This document shows, in pieces, positions 52,331 through 59,264 of a stretch of DNA of 59,264 bases. The position numbers were made by a program, and so were the translations under genes. The notes below the pieces were generated by a model. That model was not told the origin of the DNA. It did not search any database and was given only the letters and a program-made list of their open reading frames with translations. This DNA comes from Myxococcales bacterium (lineage in GTDB: Bacteria; Myxococcota_A; Polyangia; Polyangiales; Polyangiaceae): positions 1-59,264 of the forward strand of contig JAJZQG010000018.1 in NCBI GenBank assembly GCA_021847645.1, written 5' to 3'. Positions within the stretch are counted from its first letter, which is position 1. The number at the start of each line of letters is the position of its first letter.

Positions 52331-52936
52331 ATGAGTCTGATTGTGGCGGCCGTCGCTGCCGGCGTTGCAGCAGCCGCTGGCGGTTGGATGAGTGCGCGCG
52401 CGTGGCGAAAGCGCAAGGCCCCGCAGGTCGTGAACGGGCCGCCTCCCACGCGGCCCAAAGCGCTGCAAGGCATCGACATGGCGCTTGGCGACGTGGTGCT
52501 CTTCGGGCAGGAGGAAGCCTGGTTGAAGGGCGTCCTTGTGCTCGAAGAGAGCCGCACGTGCGTGTGCGCCGTGTTCTTCACGCATCAGGGGCCGGACGGC
52601 GACGTGGTGCTGGTGCAGCCGGCCCCTCAACGCACGTTGCTGCGCATGAGGCCGGCTCGCATCGAACTGGACGTCGGGACGGAGCCGAGCGTGATCGAGC
52701 ACGAAGGGCAGCGCTACACGCGCAGCTGGAGGCGTCCGGTCGTGGTTGGGCGGCTGGGCGAGGAACTCCCGGCTACGGAGGGGACGGCGACGTGGTCCTG
52801 GTTCGAAGCGCCGGATGGGACCGTGTTGGTGTCGCTGACCGGCGGGGCGCGGGGGCTGGCGTGGACGGCGGATCCGGCGGCCGACTCGTCGGCCGTGCGT
52901 CTGGCCGGCGGTGAGGCGACCTTGAGGCCGCTGTAG
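52331..52936 (+). CDS. Single-pass membrane protein of unknown function
   Basis: A protein of 201 residues with an N-terminal membrane helix (SLIVAAVAAGVAAAAGGWMS, residues 2-21), a basic stop-transfer segment (RAWRKRKAP) and a domain that should be cytoplasmic or periplasmic depending on topology. That domain looks beta-rich (GDVVLFGQEEAWLKGVLVLE, CVCAVFFTHQG, DVVLVQPAPQRTLLRM) and contains one CVC pair. The family is not recognised. It starts 19 bases after the Cys-rich lipoprotein and is probably in the same transcript. Confidence 0.65.
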   Translation: MSLIVAAVAAGVAAAAGGWMSARAWRKRKAPQVVNGPPPTRPKALQGIDMALGDVVLFGQEEAWLKGVLVLEESRTCVCAVFFTHQGPDGDVVLVQPAPQRTLLRMRPARIELDVGTEPSVIEHEGQRYTRSWRRPVVVGRLGEELPATEGTATWSWFEAPDGTVLVSLTGGARGLAWTADPAADSSAVRLAGGEATLRPL

Positions 52937-53048
52937 CGGAGTCGGACGAGCCGAAGGTCTTGGGCGAGGCACTGCTGTCAAGCTACGGGTGCGAAATGCG
53001 CGCGGCCCGAGCCGGGGCGCTGCGCCGACTGCGGCTTCGCGTCCACAG

Positions 53049-53509
53049 GTGAATCGGACATCCGACTCGAGACCTTGAGAAGCAGGAGTGTGCGGCGGCT
53101 CCTGGCGATGTCTGCCGCGCTTGCCCTGTCAACGGGCGCGCTCGTTGACTGCAGCAGCGACTCGAATCCAGCGGGCGCGGGTGGGGGCTCCGGCGGCGCA
53201 GGCTCCTGCGCGGGGATCCTGGACGACGCGGGAGCGTGTGTCGCGAAGTGCGACGACGCGATGTGCAATCCTGGGAACGCAGGTGTGGAGAACAGCTGCC
53301 GGCTGCTGTGCACCAGCCATTCGGAGTGCCCGACGGGTTACCAGTGTACCGCGACGGGAAAGAAGGACGGCGACGGAAGCGACGTGCACTACTGTGCAGC
53401 AGCCGCGCAGCCGATGGGCGAAGGGGAGTATCTGTGGCCGTGCCCGAATGGCACCGAGTGCACGCAGGATCCCGAGTGGTACTGCAACGGAGTCGGGCCG
53501 GGCGATGTG
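53049..53509 (+). pseudogene. Truncated second copy of the Cys-rich lipoprotein gene
   Basis: From CAGGTGAATCGGA onwards this stretch parallels the start of the intact gene at 51117. Protein-level matches include CAGILDDAGACVAKCDDAMC and HYCAAAAQPMGEGEYLWPCP, and it stops aligning after DPEWYCNGVGPGD at about 53508. Two bases later begins the ricT stop codon of the opposite strand. The GTG equivalent to the intact start (53049) is out of frame and runs into TGA after nine codons. An alternative TTG 53075 or GTG 53090 would restore the frame, but the lipobox region reads ALVDC, which does not fit a lipoprotein signal. The copy lacks about two-thirds of the protein and any stop codon of its own: the frame continues antisense through ricT and into holB to 55699. 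Confidence 0.7.
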
Positions 53510-55183
53510 TCAGTCTTCGGAGCCCGGGTCCTTGGCATCCGCGTCGGCGGGATCATCGGAATCGGCGACGGCATCGGTCGCGTCGTCGTCCGCTTCGCCC
53601 GATTCGGCCCCGGCCCGCTGCTGGGACGGGAACATGGCCGAGACTTCCGCGGGCTTGAAGACGGCGATCTCGCCGGTCTCGAGGATGACGCGGATGTTCT
53701 GCGCGAGGACGTCGACATCCTTGACCTTGCCCGGGCCTTTCGGGGTGACGACGCGCTTGCCGAGCTTGGGCAGGAGCTTGCGCTGCGTTCGATAGAGGTT
53801 GTCCTCGTAGGTCAGGCAGCAGAGGAGCCGTCCGCACAAGCCGCTGACGCGGCTGGGGTTGAGGACGAGGCCCTGCTCCTTGGCCATCTTGATGCTGACC
53901 GGGGCGAACTCGCGCAGGAACGAGGTGCAGCACAGCTGCAGACCACAGGGGCCGCAGCCTCCGAGCACGCGGGCGGCATCGCGCACACCCATCTGGCGCA
54001 GCTCGATGCGTCCCTGGGCCGCGGCGGAGACGCGACGGTGCAGCTCACGGAAGTCGATGCGCTCTTCGCTGGCGAAGAAGACGACGATCTTGCCGTTGGG
54101 CTCGGCCTCGGCGCGCACGATCTTGATGGGCAGACCGAGCGTGCCAGCGATGTGCCGGGCGATGCGGAAGACCTCTATTTCCCGCCTGCGGCCGCGCGGC
54201 TCGGACGAGCTCTCCGCGTCCGTCACGCGACGGATTACCCGCGGCAGGCGGTGGCGGCACATCTGCCGTCGGCATGGCTGCACGACGACGCCGAAGGCCT
54301 GCGCGCCGCCGTCGCTCTCGACCGCGACGGTCTCACCGCGCGAGAACACGCTGTCGCCAGCGTCGTAGTCGCGCGAGCGTTGCGTTCGAGCGACGTGGAC
54401 GGTGACGACGTTGTGCAGGGTTCCGTCGAACACGCCGCGGTCGAGGGCAGCGCCCCAGGGTGTGAGGTCCGGTGCGGTTTCGGGGGACGGAGGCGGGGCA
54501 GCGGCCGTTGGCGCGAGGAAGACAGGAGGACCAGGGGGTCGTGCGGAACGCCGCGGCGGCTCGGAGGGCGTGTTGGCCGTCGGCAGGGGCGCAGGCGGCT
54601 GGCTCCATCGGGCGCCGCGGCCTTCGCGTGTTGCGGGACGGCTCTCGGTTGCGTCGCGCCGTGCGCGCTCGTCGCGGTGCTCGCGTTGATCGCGATCGCG
54701 CGGGGGCCTTGCACGACGGCCTGCGTCGCGGTGTCCGCCTCGTTGGTCCTCGTCGCCGCCGTGCGCGCGGAGCATCGGCCGATCCTGGCGCTGTCCCGCG
54801 GCGCGCTGGTCGCGGGGCGGAGCCTGCCGGTCTTGTCCCGGGCCTGGTTCGTGCGCGGACGTGTCTCGGTCTTGCCGCTTGGGCGTGTCGCCTTGCTGCG
54901 GCGCTCTCGGCTCCGTGTCCCGGGGCCGGTTGCGATGGTGCCGGTCGCGACGGCGCGACTGGCCTTGCGCGCGGTTGCCGTCGACTTTCTGGCTTTCGCC
55001 TGCGGCTCGAGTCTTCTCGTTGCCGGGCTCTACCTGGGGAGGGCGAGGTGTCGCGTGCTCGGTTTGAGGGGATTGCTCGTCGCGGGGGCCTGCGCCGCGC
55101 CGGTGGCGGCGTCGTCGATGCGAGTCGCCCTGCGGCGGCCCGCCACCTTCCGGCTTCCTGTCACCAGGTGCGTCGGGAGCCAA
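53510..55183 (-). CDS. ricT: PSP1/RicT-like protein with a long Arg-rich N-terminus
   Basis: A protein of 557 residues. The C-terminal PSP1 domain (about 340-490) has VVFFASEERIDFRELHRRVS, then the Cys-rich signature GGCGPCGLQLCC and later SGLCGRLLCCLTYE, the ligands of an iron-sulfur cluster in the RicA/F/T complex. RicT (YaaT) modulates RNA processing by RNase Y in Bacillus. In other phyla the role is less defined. Residues 1-230 are low complexity, very rich in Arg, Asp, Pro and Gln, which is unusual (ordinary members have about 270 residues). The acidic tail ends DADAKDPGSED. It follows holB by 4 bases, the classical holB-ricT pairing, and its stop abuts the broken lipoprotein copy. Confidence 0.88.
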   Translation of the reverse strand: MAPDAPGDRKPEGGGPPQGDSHRRRRHRRGAGPRDEQSPQTEHATPRPPQVEPGNEKTRAAGESQKVDGNRAQGQSRRRDRHHRNRPRDTEPRAPQQGDTPKRQDRDTSAHEPGPGQDRQAPPRDQRAAGQRQDRPMLRAHGGDEDQRGGHRDAGRRARPPRDRDQREHRDERARRDATESRPATREGRGARWSQPPAPLPTANTPSEPPRRSARPPGPPVFLAPTAAAPPPSPETAPDLTPWGAALDRGVFDGTLHNVVTVHVARTQRSRDYDAGDSVFSRGETVAVESDGGAQAFGVVVQPCRRQMCRHRLPRVIRRVTDAESSSEPRGRRREIEVFRIARHIAGTLGLPIKIVRAEAEPNGKIVVFFASEERIDFRELHRRVSAAAQGRIELRQMGVRDAARVLGGCGPCGLQLCCTSFLREFAPVSIKMAKEQGLVLNPSRVSGLCGRLLCCLTYEDNLYRTQRKLLPKLGKRVVTPKGPGKVKDVDVLAQNIRVILETGEIAVFKPAEVSAMFPSQQRAGAESGEADDDATDAVADSDDPADADAKDPGSED

Positions 55184-55187
55184 CGGT

Positions 55188-56183
55188 TTAGGTCTCCTCC
55201 GCCCGCAGGCGCATCAACATGGTTTCGATCAGCAACGCAGGCGAGGCGTTTCGCTCGAGCTCGCGCATGGCCTGCAGCACGATCTGATACCGCGCGGAGT
55301 CGGCCAGCGCACGCGCGTCGTCGTCAAGTGCGGCCTGGCGGCTTCGAGACGCGAAGCGCGTTGCGAGGGCTTCGAGGTGTCCGCGAAGCTCTCGCTTGTC
55401 GCGCGACCGCGTTTCGGCCAACTGCAGAGCGGCGACCATGTCCGGCTTGCTCATGGCCTCCAACGCGGTTTCGACGAAAGTGTCTCGTTCACGGCTGGCT
55501 TCCGCATCGATCAGGGCCAGGGCGGCGCTGGCGGAACCAGCCGCGAGGGCGGCCACCTCCCGGGCGCGTTGAGGCTCGACGCCTCGCTGTTGCAGGAGCT
55601 GCATCACGATCGCATCCGGCAGGGGCGCGAAACGGACGCGCAGGGTGCGCGATTGGATGGTGGGCAGCAACCGGGCCGGGCGCGAGACGAGCAAGATGAA
55701 GTGGGTGCCCTGTCCCGGCTCCTCGAGTGTCTTGAGCAAAGAGTTGGCCGCCGAGATGCTCAGCTCCTCGGCGCGGCGCACGATGAACACGCGCGCTTTG
55801 CCCTCGTGCGGGGGAAACGAAGCGTGCTCGAGCACCACCGTGCGGATCTGGTCGACCGAGATGTCCTGGGCCTCGGGCGTGCGTCGACCGATCGACTCGG
55901 GAGGATACAAGCCGCGCTCGACGAGGATGACATCCGGGTGCACAGGGACCGAGGGCGTTCCTTCGCCGAACGTGACGGCGCGATGGCACGCGGAGCACGT
56001 TCCGCAGCCCAGCGGATCTGCGCCCGTGCAGACCAAGGCCTGGGCAAAGGCCATGGCGGCCATTTCCTTGCCCACGCCGTCGGGCCCCTCGAAGCGCAGG
56101 GCGTGGTGAACGCGTCCCGAGCGCAGGCTTTGCGTCAGCGTGCCCACTGCGGAGGGCTGTCCCAGGATGGCGTCGAACGGCAC
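55188..56183 (-). CDS. holB: DNA polymerase III delta' subunit
   Basis: A clamp-loader AAA+ ATPase subunit of 331 residues that loads the sliding clamp onto DNA. It has the Walker-A-like EGPDGVGKEMAA (about residues 32-43), a zinc module with GCGTCSACH (about 59-67), the LLKTLEEPGQGTHF sensor region and the AAA+ helices around SRPARLLPTIQSRTLRVRF. It precedes ricT with a 4-base gap, as in many bacteria. It diverges from sppA across about 150 bases. Confidence 0.92.
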   Translation of the reverse strand: MPFDAILGQPSAVGTLTQSLRSGRVHHALRFEGPDGVGKEMAAMAFAQALVCTGADPLGCGTCSACHRAVTFGEGTPSVPVHPDVILVERGLYPPESIGRRTPEAQDISVDQIRTVVLEHASFPPHEGKARVFIVRRAEELSISAANSLLKTLEEPGQGTHFILLVSRPARLLPTIQSRTLRVRFAPLPDAIVMQLLQQRGVEPQRAREVAALAAGSASAALALIDAEASRERDTFVETALEAMSKPDMVAALQLAETRSRDKRELRGHLEALATRFASRSRQAALDDDARALADSARYQIVLQAMRELERNASPALLIETMLMRLRAEET

Positions 56184-56335
56184 GTTGGCAAGCTAGTCCG
56201 AACCTCGGGAGCCGACAACTGCGTGGTCGCCGGAGCCGCCCGGCGCATCGGAAAAGGACCCTTCGTCCGCCCTGCCCGAGTCGGTGCGGCGACGGGCAGG
56301 CGGATGCTCCGGCCGGCGTAGGATGGATCCCGGTC

Positions 56336-58078
56336 ATGAACGTTGCGCGACGGCGAGCGCGTGCGGCGCTACAAGACAGAGGCCCCATGAGACTTCTGTG
56401 GACGCTTCTCATCAACATCTGGGTGCTGGTTCGCTGGCCGTGGTTGGCGCTCCGCCGCGCCCGCGCGGCGCCTGCCGGCGGGTGGATTGCGTTCACCATC
56501 GACGGCGCCGTGGTGGAGATCGCGCGGCCGCTGCCCTGGTGGGATCGACGTTGGCGGGCGACGTCGATCCATGCGATTCGCGACGTGGTATCGCTGGCGG
56601 GAGCGGATCGTCGCGTGCGTGGGGTGCTGGTGACGATCCGGCGGCTTCGGGCCGGTGGCGCGATCGCGACCTCGCTCCGGCAGGCGCTGATGTCCGTGCG
56701 GAATGCGGGCAAGACGCTGGTGATCTACCTGCCCGAGGGGGCCGGCACGCGGGAGCTGTTCGTGGCATCGGCGGCAGATACCGTGCTGGTGGGTCCGGAG
56801 AGCGAGGTGGCGGCGCTGGGCTACGCCGTGGAGGTGCAGCACATCAAGGACACGCTGGACCGAGTGGGCATCGAGCCGGAGATCTATGCGCGAGGACGCT
56901 ACAAGACAGCAGCGGAGTTCCTGGCGTCGAGCACGATGAGCGAGGCGCAGCGCGAGCAGCTCGAGGCGCTGCTGGACACTTCGTTCGAGGCGCTGGTGGC
57001 GGCGCTGTGCGAGGGGCGCAAGCGCGACGAGGCCACGGTGCGCGCGTGGATCGACGGCGGGCCGTGGAGCGCGCGCGAGGCGGTGGAGCAGGGCATCGTC
57101 GACGGCGTGGCGTACGAGGACGAAGTGGCGCTACGGCTCGATCCGTCGCGCAAGGATGGCGCGCGCATGGTGGGGGCCCGCGCCTACAGGACGCGCCGGC
57201 GCGTGCGGTTCAGGCCCTGGCGCCCGCGCCCGGTAATCGCAGTAGTGCAGGTCCACGGCGCGATCGTGTCACGCGACGAAGAACGCATGCTGCCCGTGGC
57301 GGACGCGGAGACGATCTGTCGCACGCTCGATGGCGTGCGCGAGGATCGGCGCGTTGCGGGAGTGATCGTGCACATCGACTCGAGGGGCGGTAGTGCGGCG
57401 GCGTCCGATCGCATCCTGCATTCGATCCGGCGGGTGGCGGAGCGCAAGCCGGTGATCGCGAGCATGGGCGACGTTGCCGCGAGCGGCGGCTACATGGCCG
57501 CGGTGGGAGCGCAGAGCATTGTCGCGCAACCCACGACGATCACGGGGTCGATAGGTGTGATTGCGGCGCGGCTGGTGATGGGAAGGCTGCTGGGCAAGCT
57601 CGGCGTGGCGACGTCGGTGGTCAAGCGAGGAGCGAGGGCGGACATGATGTCTCCCGCGCGGCACCTCGAAGAGGCGGAACGCGCGGCTCTCGAGCGGCAC
57701 GTCGAGGCGTCGTACCGGTCGTTCTTGGAGGCGGTGGCAGCGGGGAGAAACAAGGGTGTGACGGACATCGAGCCGTTGGCAGGCGGACGAGTGTGGAGCG
57801 GAAGGGATGCGGCGGCGCGGGCGCTGGTCGACGAGTTGGGTGGATTCGACGTGGCGTTGAGCCGGATGAGGCAACGGCTGGGGCGGACGGGAGAGCGTGC
57901 GGAGCCCGTGGTGGCGGGAGGCACGGCGGTAGGGGACCTGATGTCGTTGATACCGAATCCGATGCGAACGCTGGGTCGAGGGCTGCGATCGGCGGGCGTG
58001 ACGGAGTTGGTGTTGGCGGCGGGGCAGAGCCGGGAGCGGGTGTGGGCGTGGTGCGAGGTGGCCGAGCGGGAGGAGTGA
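56336..58078 (+). CDS. sppA: Signal peptide peptidase SppA, 67K-type double-domain
   Basis: A protein of 580 residues made of two tandem ClpP-like domains. It has an N-terminal membrane anchor (about 20-40, LLWTLLINIWVLVRWPWLAL). The general base Lys is in the N-terminal half (GRYKTAAEFLAS, about K190) and the nucleophilic Ser in the C-terminal half (MGDVAASGGYMAA, about S383), matching the spacing of the E. coli enzyme. VIVHIDSRGGSAAASD is the oxyanion segment. It degrades signal peptides left in the inner membrane. It probably starts at ATG 56336; ATG 56387 is an alternative that still contains the anchor. It is followed by a gene that may share its transcript. Confidence 0.93.
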   Translation: MNVARRRARAALQDRGPMRLLWTLLINIWVLVRWPWLALRRARAAPAGGWIAFTIDGAVVEIARPLPWWDRRWRATSIHAIRDVVSLAGADRRVRGVLVTIRRLRAGGAIATSLRQALMSVRNAGKTLVIYLPEGAGTRELFVASAADTVLVGPESEVAALGYAVEVQHIKDTLDRVGIEPEIYARGRYKTAAEFLASSTMSEAQREQLEALLDTSFEALVAALCEGRKRDEATVRAWIDGGPWSAREAVEQGIVDGVAYEDEVALRLDPSRKDGARMVGARAYRTRRRVRFRPWRPRPVIAVVQVHGAIVSRDEERMLPVADAETICRTLDGVREDRRVAGVIVHIDSRGGSAAASDRILHSIRRVAERKPVIASMGDVAASGGYMAAVGAQSIVAQPTTITGSIGVIAARLVMGRLLGKLGVATSVVKRGARADMMSPARHLEEAERAALERHVEASYRSFLEAVAAGRNKGVTDIEPLAGGRVWSGRDAAARALVDELGGFDVALSRMRQRLGRTGERAEPVVAGGTAVGDLMSLIPNPMRTLGRGLRSAGVTELVLAAGQSRERVWAWCEVAEREE

Positions 58079-58144
58079 GAGAGAGGGGCGCGGTTCCATA
58101 CGCGGGCATCCGACTCGCACGACAAGATCGCTCGTGGCGAAGCG

Positions 58145-58914
58145 ATGGCGCGCGCGGCTTGCCTAGACGTTGTGAAGCTCCGCAAGCTCGTGGCGCCCTG
58201 CCCCGCATCCGCGCCCAGCGCGAGCAGGTGCAGGTTGCCTTGCCGCAGTTCGACGACACGCTCTTCGACAAGCTCGAGGACTACGCCCTGGCGATCCATG
58301 ATGCACACGCGTGCTGTGGCACCGCGGGCGACACGCCCGACGACCTGCCCACTCTTGGCCAAGAAGGCTCGGACTCGCGCGATCGGCTGCGCGCCGACGC
58401 TGGCGCCCTGATCCAGCGGGGCCTGCTGCCCGCCACGGCGGTGGCCGACTGCTGCTGGCTCAACGGCTATAAGAATGTCGCCACCGACCTGACGTTCGTG
58501 GTGACCGCGCTCAAGAAGGCCTGGCCGCACATCCAGGGCAAGTGCGCGATCGACGAGGCCGAGCTCGAGCGCGCCGAGCAGGTGGCGGCGCGCATGCTGC
58601 GCCTGGTGGGTGCCCGGAACCTGTCGCCGGTGGCCGAGGCCGACGCCGCGGACCGTCGCGCTCGCGTCTACACGTTGTTCATGAAGTGCTACGAGGTTCT
58701 CCGCCGCGCGATCGGGTTCGTGCGTTGGACCGAGGGCGACGTCGACACCATCATGCCGACGCTCCACAACAACTCGCAGAAGCGCAAGAGTGCCGCCCAG
58801 CCCGAGACCAAGCCCGCTACGCAGCCGGTGCCAGCGCCCGTCGCGCCGGCCTCTGCGACTGCGCCCGCCCCGGCGTCGCCGGTGATTCCGGGCGGCAGTC
58901 CGTTCGTGAGCTGA
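58145..58914 (+). CDS. Conserved-looking helical protein of unknown function, apparently frameshifted near its start
   Basis: The open frame from GTG 58228 (or TTG 58159) to 58914 encodes a helical protein with QFDDTLFDKLEDYALAIHD, a CC pair, GYKNVATDLTFVVTALKKAW, KCAIDEAELERAEQVAARM and a C-terminal Pro/Ala-rich tail ending SPVIPGGSPFVS. Its natural N-terminus seems to lie in another frame: ATG 58145 gives MARAACLDVVKLRKLVA, after which the sense continues in the main frame as LPRIRAQREQVQVAL. The join needs one lost base (or two gained) around 58190-58205, a C-rich stretch. So this is either a recent frameshift, a sequencing slip or a misjudged start. I do not assign a function. It sits about 65 bases after sppA. 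Confidence 0.5.
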
Positions 58915-58955
58915 GGTGGAGCCCGCAACCCCAACCCACATACGCGTCGCGCGCC

Positions 58956-59130
58956 CCCGGCCAGACCGAGCTCGTGAGCGTCGCCGCGGAAGTCGGACGT
59001 CGCGTGAAGAAGTTGCTGCGACGGCGGGGGCTGATTTGCGACGAGCCCAAGGACGCCGAAGCCGACCCGCAGACCGCGATAGACGCTTGCATGCAGGTTG
59101 GTCTTTCGCGAGGCCAGTTCGTGCGCCAGT
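58956..59130 (+). mobile_element. Probable remnant of an IS91-like transposase
   Basis: The frame around 58974 reads ...PGQTELVSVAAEVGRRV then KKLLRRRGLICDEPKDAEAD and QTAIDACMQVGLSRGQFVR. It resembles, from memory, the internal segment of IS91-type (Y2) transposases of deltaproteobacteria that precedes the LHA/GFNLHA region. Neither a start, the upstream zinc-ribbon part, nor the catalytic tyrosines is present, so it is a fragment or is cut by the window edge. Confidence is limited because only about 60 residues can be compared. Confidence 0.3.
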
Positions 59131-59147
59131 GCGCAAGGCTTCAGTGT

Positions 59148-59194
59148 CGGTGGCGCCGAATTACGCCTGACGGCCGGTGGCCCCGAATAGCGAG
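59148..59194 (+). repeat. Two imperfect direct repeats with 27-base period
   Basis: CGGTGGCGCCGAATTACGCC (59148-59167) recurs as CGGTGGCCCCGAATAGCGAG (59175-59194), with 15 of 20 positions the same. It lies just after the transposase-like fragment and may be part of an element end or a larger repeat beyond the window. Confidence 0.4.
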
Positions 59195-59264
59195 GTCTGC
59201 GGTCGCCGTGGTGAGACGACGGCGGGAACGGCGCCCGCCAGGAACTGGCCCGAGCTGGCCAGCG

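Larger units (their letters stand above)
58915..59264. other. Window tail with mobile-element traces
   Basis: 350 bases without an intact gene. It contains a probable transposase fragment (58956-59130) and, further on, two imperfect copies of CGGTGGCGCCGAATTACG (59148-59167 and 59175-59194, 27-base period). Confidence 0.5.

Overview
The window is a chromosomal segment of a high-GC, Gram-negative bacterium, most likely a member of the Myxococcota (Polyangia-like). Supporting signs are the very G+C-rich codon third positions, an outer-membrane lifestyle (many lipoproteins, a probable beta-barrel protein, TolQ/TolR-type motors), a Ser/Thr protein kinase with a periplasmic tail, hybrid sensor kinases, and a very Cys-rich lipoprotein with a decaying second copy. 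No rRNA, tRNA, prophage or CRISPR array was found. Assignments rest on motifs read by eye, without database searches.

Layout. 1-9.4 kb: a small lipoprotein, miaB, murJ, an acyl-CoA ligase, a DDAH-type hydrolase, a YdfG-like dehydrogenase, a gamma-carbonic-anhydrase-like protein and a VanW protein. 9.6-15.1 kb: a PAS hybrid kinase diverging from an L,D-transpeptidase lipoprotein, then a lipid kinase overlapping a lipoprotein gene. 15.2-22.4 kb: a two-RRM RNA-binding protein, rpmG and the rod-shape operon mreB-mreC-mreD-mrdA-rodA. 22.8-28.9 kb: a Gly-repeat lipoprotein, a SWIM-SNF2 ATPase and a membrane protein that looks like a membrane pyrophosphatase without its catalytic motifs. 29.0-34.5 kb: two divergent motor modules, each one TolQ/ExbB plus two TolR/ExbD proteins, around a 606-base intergenic region. 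34.5-37.7 kb: a tightly overlapped HD hydrolase / envelope protein / glycerate kinase operon. 37.9-44.4 kb: an XPB-N-terminal-like protein, then pyruvate kinase translationally coupled to a Ser/Thr kinase and a TPR-like protein. 44.4-49.4 kb: a two-gene sensor operon in which one protein has a His-acceptor domain but no ATPase domain, an NTF2-like lipoprotein and a patatin. 49.5-53.5 kb: two thioredoxin-fold envelope proteins diverging from a lipoprotein with about 41 cysteines, plus a decayed copy of the latter. 53.5-59.3 kb: ricT-holB, sppA, an apparently frameshifted conserved-looking gene and a probable IS91-like transposase remnant.

The main themes are envelope synthesis and shape (MurJ, Mre/PBP2/RodA, L,D-transpeptidase, VanW), envelope energy transduction (the paired motors) and signalling. 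The least ordinary items are the paired 1+2 motors, the catalytically dead pyrophosphatase-like protein beside them, the DHp-only histidine-kinase protein, the broken Cys-rich paralogue abutting ricT, and a large-scale switch in strand composition (C-excess on the left, G-excess on the right, regardless of gene direction), which is the polarity expected across a replication origin.
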